Origin: Actinobacillus sp. | GTDB taxonomy: Bacteria > Pseudomonadota > Gammaproteobacteria > Enterobacterales > Pasteurellaceae | DNA: 27,631 nucleotides | Direction: 5' to 3' | Assembly (NCBI GenBank): GCA_020026155.1 | Contig: JAHHQX010000020.1 | Location: 1-27,631, forward strand | In this document: positions 1 to 8,169 of the stretch, piece after piece | How positions within the stretch are numbered: the stretch's first letter is position 1 | Layout of the letters: the number at the start of each line of letters is the position of its first letter | Made by a program: the position numbers and the translations under genes | The notes under the pieces: generated by a model | What the model saw: only the letters and a program-made list of their open reading frames with translations | The model's database searches: none | Told to the model about the DNA's origin: nothing

Positions 1-252
1 AATAGATAGTATCTAAAATTTTTTATAATTTTTAATCTGTATTATAAAAATAAGTTATTTATTTAATTTTTCTTTAATACGTACACTCTATTTTCCCTAT
101 AAAATGTTACAAATTTGTACATTATTTAACATTCTTATCGTTATTAATTTACATTTGTTAATATTTGACGATATATAAAAATTTTTTCTAACAAAACAAA
201 TTCAAATTTTTAATGAAAAATCGTCATTTTATAATTAAATATAGGTATTATT
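1..252. other. AT-rich intergenic region at window edge
   Basis: No credible reading frame, RNA gene or strong terminator is visible here. The stretch is very AT-rich. The only structured element I see is a perfect 12-bp palindrome, TACAAATTTGTA at 108-119, which could be an operator for a gene outside the window or chance in such DNA. Confidence 0.5.
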
Positions 253-978
253 TTAGTTAACTAGAATTAATTTAATGCGATCTAGTGCTTGGGAAGTGTG
301 ATGAGGAGAAGATATGTGATAACACGGAATCTTAACATCTGGCATAGGCGTAATAAGGATAAAAATCGCCATATAGAAAGGAAGTTCGGTCGTAAATAGC
401 ACTTGACCCGGAGGGCAATATTGCGTCGTTAGGGCGTTAGTTTGGGGCAAATATCGGATGTCAGAAAGTTTTCGTAATCCTATTCCTGTGACTTTTAAAA
501 CTGCCTCGCGCACACACCATAATTCATAAAAGGCATCCGACTGCTGATTTTGTTGTTGAAACCAAGCCTGCTCTGCGTTTGTTGCAAAATGTTCCAATAA
601 CGCTATATAATTTCGTTTACGAGAAATTGATTCGATATCAACCGCCACTAATGGTTTTAATTTTGTCTCATTTTTAGCCAAAATAACCACCACCCATTCT
701 CCAGAATGGCTAATATTAAAATCAAAAAAATTACTCCGAATTTGCGGGCGTCCTAATTCATCTTTTTCAATTGTCGCCATAAGATTCGCAAAATCAGGAT
801 AGGCTTTCCCAAGTTGCCATAGGAGAAAATAAGCTAAGCGACGGCGCTGATAACTTTTCCGCTGGGCAATATTGGGATTTTCAGGCAAATGAACGTAACT
901 CGGCAATGCATATTCTGGAAAATCTTGCCAATTTTGGGGGTCATTTAAATTCGCATAGGCGATAGAATACTTCGTCAT
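253..978 (-). CDS. Sfp-type 4'-phosphopantetheinyl transferase
   Basis: A 241-residue protein expected to move the 4'-phosphopantetheine arm of CoA onto a serine of a carrier protein, most likely the fatty-acid acyl carrier protein. Seen: GRPQI at 76-80, NISHS at 88-92, VDIE at 113-116 (the Mg-binding acidic pair of the Sfp superfamily) and WCVREAVLK at 154-162 (the W-x-x-[KR]-E-A-x-x-K signature). Length fits the two-lobed Sfp/AcpT type rather than the roughly 120-residue AcpS type. It lies downstream of htpG on the same strand. Its start is only a few bases past the htpG terminator, with no strong ribosome site, so expression may depend on readthrough. Whether a separate AcpS exists cannot be told from the window. 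No secondary-metabolite carrier protein is present here. Family assignment is firm; the substrate is inferred. Confidence 0.88.
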   Translation of the reverse strand: MTKYSIAYANLNDPQNWQDFPEYALPSYVHLPENPNIAQRKSYQRRRLAYFLLWQLGKAYPDFANLMATIEKDELGRPQIRSNFFDFNISHSGEWVVVILAKNETKLKPLVAVDIESISRKRNYIALLEHFATNAEQAWFQQQNQQSDAFYELWCVREAVLKVTGIGLRKLSDIRYLPQTNALTTQYCPPGQVLFTTELPFYMAIFILITPMPDVKIPCYHISSPHHTSQALDRIKLILVN

Positions 979-980
979 TC

Positions 981-1009
981 CAATAAAAAAGCTCGCCGAA
1001 ACGAGCTTT
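981..1009 (-). terminator. Rho-independent terminator of htpG
   Basis: An 8-bp perfect stem (988-995 with 1002-1009, arm AAAGCTCG, six-base loop) is followed on the minus strand by a run of six T. It sits just after the htpG stop codon. The T-run nearly touches the start codon of the phosphopantetheinyl transferase at 978. Confidence 0.8.
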
Positions 1010-1027
1010 CTCCTTAATTTGCTTACA

Positions 1028-2911
1028 TTAAGCGAGTAGTTTATTCATACGTTTTACAAATGCTGTTGGATCTTGAAGTGAACCGCATTCAGTAAAGAGC
1101 GCTTCTTCAAAGAGTAATTCTACCCAATCATTAAAGGTCGTGTCATCCCCTATTTCAGAGACTTTTTTGACTAATGGATGCGTTGGGTTGATTTCCAAGG
1201 TGTACTTAATTTCAGGCACACTTTGCCCTGTTGCTGCAAAAAGTTTTGCCATTTGCGTTGTCATTTCATCTTGTTCGGTAGAAACAATCGCAGGGGTATC
1301 TGTCAAGCGATTCGTTAATTTCACACCTTTTACACGATCGCCAAGATAAGCTTGTACACGCTCAATAAAGCCGCCAAACTCTTCTTGTTGCTGTTCTTGT
1401 AGCGCTTTTTCTTCACTATTTGCGAGATCGCCCAGATCAAGATTTGCTTTGGTCACAGATTGTAACGGCTTACCATCAAATTCGGTTAAGAAACTCAACA
1501 TCCATTCATCAATACGATCTGCGAGTAAAAGTACTTCGATACCTTTTTTATTAAACAATTCCAAATGCGGACTATTTTTCGCGGCTACATAAGTATCGGC
1601 AGTGATATAGTAAATCGCTTTTTGCCCTCCTTGCATACGTGCAACATAATCTTCAAGCGAAGTAGTTTGGTCAATGCCATCATTTTTACTAGAAGCAAAA
1701 CGTAGTAATTTCGCAATATTTTCCGCATTTGCCATGTCTTCAGCTAGCCCTTCTTTTAGCACAACGCCAAATTCACGCCAAAAACGTTGATATTTTTCTA
1801 CATCATTTTGCGCTAAATCTTCTAAAATTTGTAAGGAACGTTTTGTCAAAGCACGACGTAACGCAGCCGTCACTTTGTTATCCTGTAAAATTTCACGGGA
1901 AACATTGAGCGGTAAATCGCTGGTATCCAAAAGACCACGCATAAAACGCAAATAATTTGGCATGAAAGCTTGCGCATCATCCATAATAAATACACGTTGT
2001 ACGTAAAGTTTTAAGCCGTGTTGCATGTCACGTGTAAAGAGATCGAATGGTGCTTGGCTTGGTACATAAAGTAAGCTGGTATATTCTAGATTTCCTTCTA
2101 CTTTATTACGTGCCCATGTAAGCGGTGCTTGATAGTCATGGGTAAGATGTTTATAAAATTCAATGTATTCTTCATCGGTAACATCATTTTTATTGCGAGT
2201 CCAAAGGGCTTGGGCTTTGTTGATCTGTTGCCATTGTTGCCCTGATACTTCGCCTTTTTCATCATATTGTGTAACCAATAATTCAACAGGTAAATCAATA
2301 TGATCGGAATATTTACTGATTACTGCACGAAGCTGCCCTTCGCTTGCGAAGGCTTTCTCATCGTCGCGTAAATGTAAGGTAATTTCAGTCCCACGATCCT
2401 CTTTTTCAATCGTAGAAATCGTATACTCACCTTCCCCTGTTGATTCCCAAAGTACACCATTCGCTTTGCTATCGCCCGCTAAGCGAGTTTTGACGGTCAC
2501 TTTATCTGCAACGATAAAAGCAGAATAGAATCCAACCCCAAATTGCCCGATAAGTTGGCTATTTTTCGCTTTATCTTCGCCCATGGCAGCTAAAAATTCC
2601 TTAGTGCCAGATTTAGCGATTGTCCCTAAATTTTCAATCACTTGTTGGCGATCCATCCCGATACCATTATCGCTAATAGTAATGGTGTTCGCGTTGCTAT
2701 CTGCTTGAATACGCACACGTAATTGTCCATCGCCTTCATATAAAGCCGGATCAGAAAGTGCTTTAAATCGTAATTTATCCGCCGCATCAGAAGCATTTGA
2801 AATTAATTCACGCAAAAAAATCTCTTTGTTGGAATACAAAGAATGGATCATTAATTGGAGAAGTTGTTTGACTTCGGATTGGAAACCGAGTGTTTGTTGA
2901 TCTTGACTCAT
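1028..2911 (-). CDS. htpG: Molecular chaperone HtpG (bacterial Hsp90)
   Basis: A 627-residue cytoplasmic Hsp90; E. coli HtpG is 624. It uses an ATP-driven clamp to remodel client proteins. Seen: GHKL-ATPase motifs in order, with RELISNASD at 34-42 (catalytic Glu35, Mg-binding Asn39), DNGIGM at 81-86 and the lid glycine motif GQFGVGFYS at 122-130. Middle and C-terminal domains are full length and continuous. The start has a ribosome site (AAGGAT) about 7 bases upstream. A sigma-32-like promoter lies upstream at 2954-2980, fitting the known heat-shock control of this family. A stem-loop terminator at 981-1009 ends the unit. I see no truncation or odd residue. Confidence 0.98.
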   Translation of the reverse strand: MSQDQQTLGFQSEVKQLLQLMIHSLYSNKEIFLRELISNASDAADKLRFKALSDPALYEGDGQLRVRIQADSNANTITISDNGIGMDRQQVIENLGTIAKSGTKEFLAAMGEDKAKNSQLIGQFGVGFYSAFIVADKVTVKTRLAGDSKANGVLWESTGEGEYTISTIEKEDRGTEITLHLRDDEKAFASEGQLRAVISKYSDHIDLPVELLVTQYDEKGEVSGQQWQQINKAQALWTRNKNDVTDEEYIEFYKHLTHDYQAPLTWARNKVEGNLEYTSLLYVPSQAPFDLFTRDMQHGLKLYVQRVFIMDDAQAFMPNYLRFMRGLLDTSDLPLNVSREILQDNKVTAALRRALTKRSLQILEDLAQNDVEKYQRFWREFGVVLKEGLAEDMANAENIAKLLRFASSKNDGIDQTTSLEDYVARMQGGQKAIYYITADTYVAAKNSPHLELFNKKGIEVLLLADRIDEWMLSFLTEFDGKPLQSVTKANLDLGDLANSEEKALQEQQQEEFGGFIERVQAYLGDRVKGVKLTNRLTDTPAIVSTEQDEMTTQMAKLFAATGQSVPEIKYTLEINPTHPLVKKVSEIGDDTTFNDWVELLFEEALFTECGSLQDPTAFVKRMNKLLA

Positions 2912-2952
2912 TTTTTATCCTTATGGTTAATAAACGATAAATAGTTTCCACA

Positions 2953-2996
2953 AAAATGGGGGCGGCTTACAAAAAATCAACCACGCCCCCATTTTC
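2953..2996. repeat. Inside-out copy of the CGCCCC palindrome; yqhD terminator
   Basis: A 12-bp perfect stem (2953-2964 with 2984-2995) encloses a 19-base loop. The right arm and following bases (ACGCCCCCATTTTC then GTTAAAATTTATG) resemble the left arm plus loop start of the other copies. So the two arm types are in reversed order relative to the 4768, 6822, 9240 and 21933 copies. On the minus strand the stem ends in a short T-run and could terminate yqhD. Confidence 0.65.
2954..2980 (-). promoter_or_regulatory. Sigma-32 heat-shock promoter of htpG
   Basis: Read on the minus strand, gTTGATT (2975-2980 for TTGATT) is followed after 13 bases by CCCCATTT (2961 down to 2954). This matches the sigma-32 pattern CTTGAAA, 13-14 bases, CCCCATnT: the whole -10 element and the TTGA core of the -35 element. 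The predicted start gives a leader of roughly 35-40 bases before htpG. The -10 element lies in one arm of the hairpin at 2953-2995 and the -35 element lies in its loop. Confidence 0.7.
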
Positions 2997-3010
2997 GTTA
3001 AAATTTATGC

Positions 3011-4198
3011 TTAATCAAATTTTACTGCGGGTGAAAAAGTGCGTTTCACAATGTCTTTTACTTCTGCAGGCGTTACTTTACGATTTTCGCCAATGCCTAC
3101 CCAGCCACGATCCTGGAAACGTTTTTCAATAATTTCTGGCGCGGTCGCGTAATCTTCAGTGTAATCAGATAAGGCGGTTTTAATCCCAATAGAATTAAAG
3201 AAAGTTTCCGTTTTTTGAATCGCTTGGTGCGCTTTTTCATCGTCCGAACCGCTCGTAATTTGCCATACACGTTCTGCGTATTGCACTAATTTGGCTTTTT
3301 TATCCTCAAAGCAATGTTCATAATAACGTGGTGCGACAATCGCTAATGTGCGCGCATGATCAATGCCGAACAGTGCGGTAAATTCATGCCCAATCGCATG
3401 CACGCCCCAATCTTGTGGAACGCCTTGTGCAATTAAGCCATTTAATGCCATTGTACAGCTCCACATAAAGTTAGATGCCGCTTCATAATTACTTTGATCT
3501 TCTAACACAGGCTGACTAACCGCAATTAAGGTTTGTAAAATACCTTCCGCAAAGCGATCTTGTAATAAACCACCGGCAGGATAGGTCATATATTGTTCCA
3601 AGACGTGCGTAAAGGCATCGGCAATTCCGTTTTCTAATTGGCGACGTGGTAAAGAACGAATAACCGTTGGGTCCAGCACCGAACATTTCGGGAATAGAAG
3701 TGGTGACTTAAATGATAATTTTTCTTTGGTTGCACGACGAGAAACCACCGCCCCACTATTCATTTCAGAGCCTGTCGCAGGGAGAGTTAAAATTGCTGAG
3801 AACGGAATGGCATCCGTAATTTGAATTTCATTCTTTTTCGCTAATAATTGCCAAGGATCATCCCCTTCATATTTCGCAGCTGCTGCGATAAATTTTGCCC
3901 CATCAATCACTGAACCACCGCCGACAGCTAAAATGTAATTAAGGTTTTGTTCTTTAATTTTTTCAACGGCTTGCAGTAAGACTTCATATTCTGGATTGGC
4001 GGGAATACCTGAAAACTCTACAAGATGAAAATGCGAAAAGGCTTTTTGAATTTGATCATAAATGCCATTTTTCTTGATACTGCCACCACCGTATAACAAA
4101 AGAATGCGGGCATCATGTGGAATTTGCGCAGGTAAATTAGCGATTTGTCCTTCCCCAAATAGAATTTTGGTTGGGTTTTGGTAAATGAAGTTTTGCAT
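3011..4198 (-). CDS. yqhD: YqhD-type NADPH-dependent aldehyde reductase
   Basis: A 395-residue iron-type alcohol dehydrogenase that should reduce short-chain and lipid-peroxidation aldehydes to alcohols in the cytoplasm using NADPH. Seen: GGGS at 37-40 followed by IKKNG (cofactor loop of the YqhD subgroup), VGGGSVIDG at 92-100, LPATGSE at 139-145, and metal ligands Asp194, His198, His267 and His281, which fall at the same numbers as in E. coli YqhD. Length matches the family (E. coli 387). A GGGGAGAAAG ribosome site precedes the start. It is divergent from a MarR/OhrR-type regulator across a 124-base spacer, implying control by that regulator. In E. coli the neighbouring regulator is the unrelated AraC-type YqhC. 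The hairpin at 2953-2995 follows the stop. Confidence 0.93.
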   Translation of the reverse strand: MQNFIYQNPTKILFGEGQIANLPAQIPHDARILLLYGGGSIKKNGIYDQIQKAFSHFHLVEFSGIPANPEYEVLLQAVEKIKEQNLNYILAVGGGSVIDGAKFIAAAAKYEGDDPWQLLAKKNEIQITDAIPFSAILTLPATGSEMNSGAVVSRRATKEKLSFKSPLLFPKCSVLDPTVIRSLPRRQLENGIADAFTHVLEQYMTYPAGGLLQDRFAEGILQTLIAVSQPVLEDQSNYEAASNFMWSCTMALNGLIAQGVPQDWGVHAIGHEFTALFGIDHARTLAIVAPRYYEHCFEDKKAKLVQYAERVWQITSGSDDEKAHQAIQKTETFFNSIGIKTALSDYTEDYATAPEIIEKRFQDRGWVGIGENRKVTPAEVKDIVKRTFSPAVKFD

Positions 4199-4238
4199 CT
4201 TTCTCCCCTTTTTGTTTAAGTTTTATGCTTTTTGTATT

Positions 4239-4259
4239 TTAGCAGTTTACGCTAGCTAA
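4239..4259. promoter_or_regulatory. Candidate operator between yqhD and its divergent regulator
   Basis: An inverted repeat TTAGC, 11 bases, GCTAA, with a GCTAGC palindrome overlapping its right arm. It lies in the 124-base divergent spacer, upstream of both starts, where a MarR-family dimer would be expected to bind. The arms are short, so chance is possible. Confidence 0.3.
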
Positions 4260-4267
4260 GAATGGTT

Positions 4268-4295
4268 TTGCAAGAATTTGTCTGCAACGTATAAT
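4268..4295 (+). promoter_or_regulatory. Sigma-70 promoter of the MarR/OhrR-type gene
   Basis: TTGCAA at 4268-4273, a 16-base spacer, then a perfect TATAAT at 4290-4295. The start would be near 4302, giving a leader of about 20 bases. An AGGA ribosome site lies at 4312-4315, seven bases before the ATG. Confidence 0.6.
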
Positions 4296-4322
4296 AAGAC
4301 ATCATTTTCATAGGAACACTTT

Positions 4323-4763
4323 ATGTCAAAAACACCCTCTTTAAAAAATTTGCTTTGCTACCGTTTGTATGTGGTTTCAAACCGTATTACTCGCCTTTAC
4401 CGCCCATTTTTAGAAAAACTAAACCTGACTTATCCGCAATATTTGACGATGGTAGCACTTTGGGAAGAGGATGATTTGACGATCGGGGAACTCCATTCTA
4501 TTACGGAAATTGATTGCGGATCGCTCAGTGTCATGCTTAAAAAATTAGTCGAAAAAGGCTTTATTGAAATTGTGACACAACAAAGTGATAAACGGAGTAA
4601 AAAAGTGAAATTGACAGAAAAAGCGTTGGCACTTAAACCCGAAGCCTATGAAATGCAAAAGAACTTGTACGCCAGTTTACCGAAAAAATTAACCTACGAT
4701 GAACAAGCAGAATTGATGGGATTGCTTGATATTTTAAATCGTAACTTGAAAGGTGATTTTTAA
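4323..4763 (+). CDS. MarR-family regulator of OhrR type
   Basis: A 146-residue winged-helix repressor. Seen: N-terminal LCYRLY at 11-16 with Cys12, then RLYRPFL with Tyr26 and LTYPQYL at 35-41, the helix-turn-helix region ending in CGSLSVMLKKL (65-75), and the wing SDKRSKK at 88-94. The surroundings match OhrR, whose single N-terminal cysteine is oxidised by organic peroxides and is hydrogen-bonded by two tyrosines; Tyr16 and Tyr26 occupy those places here. A second cysteine, Cys65, lies in the recognition region. It is divergent from yqhD and has its own TATAAT promoter. No ohr gene is adjacent, so the target is inferred to be yqhD. MarR family is firm; redox sensing is inferred from the cysteine context. 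Confidence 0.88.
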   Translation: MSKTPSLKNLLCYRLYVVSNRITRLYRPFLEKLNLTYPQYLTMVALWEEDDLTIGELHSITEIDCGSLSVMLKKLVEKGFIEIVTQQSDKRSKKVKLTEKALALKPEAYEMQKNLYASLPKKLTYDEQAELMGLLDILNRNLKGDF

Positions 4764-4767
4764 AAAT

Positions 4768-4809
4768 ACGCCCCGATTTTCGTAAAAATTTTTAAGAAAA
4801 TCGGGGCGT
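4768..4809. repeat. Intergenic palindrome, GC-type copy (bidirectional terminator)
   Basis: A perfect 14-bp stem: left arm ACGCCCCGATTTTC at 4768-4781 with its complement at 4796-4809, around a 14-base A/T loop. It fills the gap between the convergent regulator and ppiB, so it probably ends both transcripts. Copies of the same design recur at 6822, 9240 and 21933. Confidence 0.85.
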
Positions 4810-4830
4810 GATTATTTTAAAAAATGTAAA

Positions 4831-5322
4831 TTAGTCGATAGTGACGTCTTTAATGATCACTTCTTCTTTTGGTACATCTTGATGGAAACCGTAGTTGCCA
4901 GTTTTCACTTTGCTGATTTTATCAACAACATCCATACCTTCTACTACTTTACCAAATACACAATAGCCCCAACCTTGCATTGATTTAGATTTGTGATCTA
5001 AGAAGCCATTATCTACAGTATTGATAAAGAATTGTGCTGTTGCAGAATGCGGATCGCTTGTGCGTGCCATTGCGATCGTACCGCGTTTGTTAGAAAGACC
5101 GTTGTCCGCTTCATTTGCGATTGGTGCTTTGGTATCTTTTTCAAGCATACCTGATTCTAAACCACCACCTTGAATCATAAATCCATCAATTACACGATGG
5201 AAAATTGTGTTATTATAAAAGCCTTCTTTGCAGTAATTTAAAAAGTTTTCTGCGGTTGCTGGTGCTTTATCAAAATCTAATTCTAATTTGATATCGCCAT
5301 AGTTAGTATGTAGTGTAATCAT
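4831..5322 (-). CDS. ppiB: Peptidyl-prolyl cis-trans isomerase B (cyclophilin)
   Basis: A 163-residue cytoplasmic cyclophilin that speeds proline isomerisation during folding; E. coli PpiB is 164. Seen: catalytic FHRVIDGFMIQGG (about 41-53, with the active Arg43) and the substrate pocket motif ATAQFFINTV (about 94-103). No signal peptide, which separates it from periplasmic PpiA. An AAGGAAAA ribosome site precedes the ATG by about eight bases. It is divergent from cysS, an arrangement also found in Haemophilus. The CGCCCC palindrome follows its stop codon. Confidence 0.97.
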   Translation of the reverse strand: MITLHTNYGDIKLELDFDKAPATAENFLNYCKEGFYNNTIFHRVIDGFMIQGGGLESGMLEKDTKAPIANEADNGLSNKRGTIAMARTSDPHSATAQFFINTVDNGFLDHKSKSMQGWGYCVFGKVVEGMDVVDKISKVKTGNYGFHQDVPKEEVIIKDVTID

Positions 5323-5418
5323 ATTGTTTTTTCCTTACTAAAAAGGAAAATATTATTCCATAAATTACTAATCAGTGCTAGAAAGCTTAAAAGATTTTCC
5401 TTATAACCGAGAAATATT

Positions 5419-6804
5419 ATGTTAAAAATTTTCAATACACTTTCCCGAGAAAAACAAGAATTTATACCCCTTAATCCGCCGAAAGTGGGCATGTATGTCT
5501 GTGGCGTAACGGTATATGACTTATGTCATATTGGGCATGGTCGTACTTTCGTCTGCTTTGATATGGTGGCTCGCTATCTGCGTCACTTAGGTTATGACTT
5601 AAACTATGTGCGTAATATTACCGACGTAGACGATAAAATCATTAAACGTGCATTAGAAAATGGTGAAAGCTGCGAAGATCTAGTGAATCGCATGGTAAAA
5701 GAAATGCATAAAGATTTCGAAGCCCTTAATATTCTGCCACCGAATAGCGAACCGCGTGCGACTTACCACATTACAGAAATTATCAATCTCGTTTCGCGCT
5801 TGATTGAAAAAAATCACGCATATGTTGCAGAAAACGGCGACGTCATGTTTGACGTATTAAGTTTTAAAGAATATGGCAAACTTTCTCGCCAAAATCTTGA
5901 ACAATTACAAGCGGGTGCGAGTGAGCGTGTTGAAATTTCTGCGATCAAGAAAAATCCAATGGATTTCGTCCTTTGGAAAATGTCAAAACCGAATGAACCA
6001 AGTTGGGATTCCCCATGGGGTAAAGGTCGTCCAGGTTGGCATATCGAATGTTCTGCAATGAATAGCAAAGAATTGGGAACACATTTTGATATCCATGGAG
6101 GCGGCAGCGACTTGATGTTCCCTCATCATGAAAACGAAATTGCCCAATCTTGCTGTGCATTTGAAACCCCATACGTAAACTACTGGATGCACAGTGGTAT
6201 GATTATGGTAAACAAAGAAAAAATGTCTAAATCACTTGGCAATTTCTTTACTATTCGTGATGTATTAAAACATTACAACGCAGAAGCCGTACGCTATTTC
6301 TTATTAAGCACGCATTACCGTAGCCCATTAAATTATACAGAAGAAAACCTAAACTTAGCGCAAAGTGCGTTAGAACGTCTTTACACTGCCCTGCGTGGTA
6401 CTGATAAAAACGCACAACCTGCGGGTGGCGACCAATTTGTAAGTGCATTTGAAGAAGCGATGAATGACGATTTTAATACGCCAAACGCTTTCTCTGTCCT
6501 TTTCGACTTAGCACGTGAAGTCAATACTTTAAAAGCACAACAAGCGCCTGAAGCAGATGCAATGGCGGCTCGTTTACGCCAATTAGGTGGTGTTTTAGGC
6601 TTACTTGAAAATGATCCAGATGCCTTCTTAAAAGGTGATGCAGAAGATGATGAAGTAGCAAAAATTGAAGCGCTCATTTTGCAACGCAACACCGCACGCC
6701 AAAACAAAGACTGGGCGGCAGCCGATGCAGCTCGTGATGCACTTAAAGCGATGAATATCGTTTTAGAAGATACCGCTAACGGCACAACATGGCGTAAAGC
6801 ATAA
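5419..6804 (+). CDS. cysS: Cysteinyl-tRNA synthetase
   Basis: A 461-residue class I aminoacyl-tRNA synthetase; E. coli CysS is also 461. It charges tRNA-Cys. Seen: zinc ligand Cys28 in MYVCGVTVYD, HIGH at 37-40, GWHIECSAM with Cys211, HHENE at 236-240 (zinc ligands His and Glu), and KMSKS at 268-272. The C-terminal anticodon-binding part is complete. It is monocistronic in appearance, divergent from ppiB, and ends at an imperfect CGCCCC palindrome. Confidence 0.98.
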   Translation: MLKIFNTLSREKQEFIPLNPPKVGMYVCGVTVYDLCHIGHGRTFVCFDMVARYLRHLGYDLNYVRNITDVDDKIIKRALENGESCEDLVNRMVKEMHKDFEALNILPPNSEPRATYHITEIINLVSRLIEKNHAYVAENGDVMFDVLSFKEYGKLSRQNLEQLQAGASERVEISAIKKNPMDFVLWKMSKPNEPSWDSPWGKGRPGWHIECSAMNSKELGTHFDIHGGGSDLMFPHHENEIAQSCCAFETPYVNYWMHSGMIMVNKEKMSKSLGNFFTIRDVLKHYNAEAVRYFLLSTHYRSPLNYTEENLNLAQSALERLYTALRGTDKNAQPAGGDQFVSAFEEAMNDDFNTPNAFSVLFDLAREVNTLKAQQAPEADAMAARLRQLGGVLGLLENDPDAFLKGDAEDDEVAKIEALILQRNTARQNKDWAAADAARDALKAMNIVLEDTANGTTWRKA

Positions 6805-6821
6805 TTCTATTTTTTAAATTC

Positions 6822-6863
6822 ACGCCCTTATTTTCCTAAAAATTTTTACGAAAATCGGGGCGT
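6822..6863. repeat. Intergenic palindrome, imperfect copy after cysS
   Basis: Left arm ACGCCCTTATTTTC at 6822-6835, right arm GAAAATCGGGGCGT at 6850-6863, A/T loop between. Compared with the 4768 copy the left arm has two changes, giving one T-G wobble and one mismatch. The right arm is identical. It likely acts as the cysS terminator. Confidence 0.75.
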
Positions 6864-6957
6864 CTTTATGTAAACTTTATCCACTTTCTTATTTATGGCA
6901 CAATGCCTAAGAGCGTATTAAGTTATTACTGCTAAATCTAAATAAGGAAGTCCTCTT

Positions 6958-8124
6958 ATGAATACACTACCGAACTTTTCTCATTTTGATACGATTAACC
7001 AATTCGTAATCGATATGACGATAAAGTTCAATCAATTTCTTCCCGCACAGTTCAACTGGATTTGGATGATCCTTATCATCATTGGATTGACCATCCTTGT
7101 CCGTCTTACCCTTGGCTTTTTACTTAACCGAATCAAGCTCTGGGTTAGTCACACCCATTCTTTACTGGATGAGAGCGTTGTAGAAGCTGCCCGCAAACCT
7201 ATTAATTATTTTATTGAATTTGGGGCGCTTATCTGGGTGTGTCAAATTATCACGCAATACCATCAAATTGATTGGAGCTTCCTTCTATTAGAGATTTGGG
7301 ATCTCGGTGTCATTTTCTTCTTTTGCGCTTTTCTCCTATCGCTAATTAAAGCGGTCGAACTGAATATGATAAAGCGCACCACGCCAAAACATGACAGTGC
7401 AACAATTATGGCGATTGGTAGATTATTACGATTATCTATCATTATTATCATGGTCTTAATTTTAATGCAAAATTTCGGATTTTCTATTTCTGGCGTACTT
7501 GCATTTGGAGGGATTGGTGGAATTGCTATTGGTTTTGCCGCAAAAGACTTATTGGCAAACTTCTTTGGTGGTTTCATGATTTTTATTGATAAACCTTTCC
7601 GCGTGGGTGATTGGATTTCCTCCCCAGATCGCCAAATTGAAGGAACAGTTGAAAATATTGGTTGGCGAATGACATGTATTCGCACCTTTGACTTACGTCC
7701 GTTATATGTACCCAATAGTACCTTTATGAATATTGCGGTAGAAAATCCAAGTCGCATGCTTCACCGTAGGATTTATGAAAATATTGGAGTACGTTACGAG
7801 GATATTAATGTTATCGACAAAGTGGTCGCAGAAATTAAGGACATGCTCTATAACCATCCGGATATTGATAATCAACAAACAATCATTGTGGCGTTCGATA
7901 AATTCGCGGCCTCTTCTCTCAATATTATGATTTATACCTTTACAAAAACCACAGCATGGGTTGAATTTTACGTCATTAAGCAAAAAATATTACTTTTAAT
8001 CCGAGAAATTGTACATCGAAATGGCGCTCAATTTGCCTTCCCAACGCAACAAGTTTTTATTACGCAAAATCCAACAGGGCAAGATCCTGCACCACAAAAT
8101 CTGGCGACTATGCAAAAAAATTAA
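6958..8124 (+). CDS. MscS-family mechanosensitive channel
   Basis: A 388-residue inner-membrane protein. Seen: four hydrophobic segments near 35-55, 86-105, 112-130 and 155-172, then the pore helix region GVLAFGGIGGIAIGFAAKD (about 179-197) rich in Gly and Ala, followed by DKPFRVGDWI, the family's signature at the start of the cytoplasmic beta domain. The C-terminal vestibule region follows. It is longer than E. coli MscS (286) because of added N-terminal membrane segments. AAGGAAG precedes the ATG. It should release osmolytes on hypo-osmotic shock; the exact subfamily is not assigned. It ends at the terminator shared with the convergent opsX. Confidence 0.9.
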   Translation: MNTLPNFSHFDTINQFVIDMTIKFNQFLPAQFNWIWMILIIIGLTILVRLTLGFLLNRIKLWVSHTHSLLDESVVEAARKPINYFIEFGALIWVCQIITQYHQIDWSFLLLEIWDLGVIFFFCAFLLSLIKAVELNMIKRTTPKHDSATIMAIGRLLRLSIIIIMVLILMQNFGFSISGVLAFGGIGGIAIGFAAKDLLANFFGGFMIFIDKPFRVGDWISSPDRQIEGTVENIGWRMTCIRTFDLRPLYVPNSTFMNIAVENPSRMLHRRIYENIGVRYEDINVIDKVVAEIKDMLYNHPDIDNQQTIIVAFDKFAASSLNIMIYTFTKTTAWVEFYVIKQKILLLIREIVHRNGAQFAFPTQQVFITQNPTGQDPAPQNLATMQKN

Positions 8125-8137
8125 ATACACCGGTAAT

Positions 8138-8167
8138 AAAAAAGCACAATGAATTGTGCTTTTTTTA
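8138..8167. terminator. Bidirectional terminator between mscS-like gene and opsX
   Basis: The stem AGCACA...TGTGCT (8143-8148 with 8155-8160) is flanked by an A-run on the left and a T-run on the right, so it can act for both convergent genes. Confidence 0.75.
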
Positions 8168-8169
8168 TT

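Noticed and set aside
3371..3379. Possible Haemophilus-type uptake signal (CAGTGCGGT)
   Set aside because: It differs from the AAGTGCGGT core by one base. Other near-misses such as AAGTGCGTT near 3037 and ACAAGCGGC near 22662 also have one mismatch. With no perfect copy seen, I do not call any of them and do not assign the clade by uptake type.
6381..6785. Opposite-strand frame of 134 codons in cysS
   Set aside because: It is Ala/Ser/Lys low complexity arising from the codon pattern of cysS, with no ribosome site or family features.
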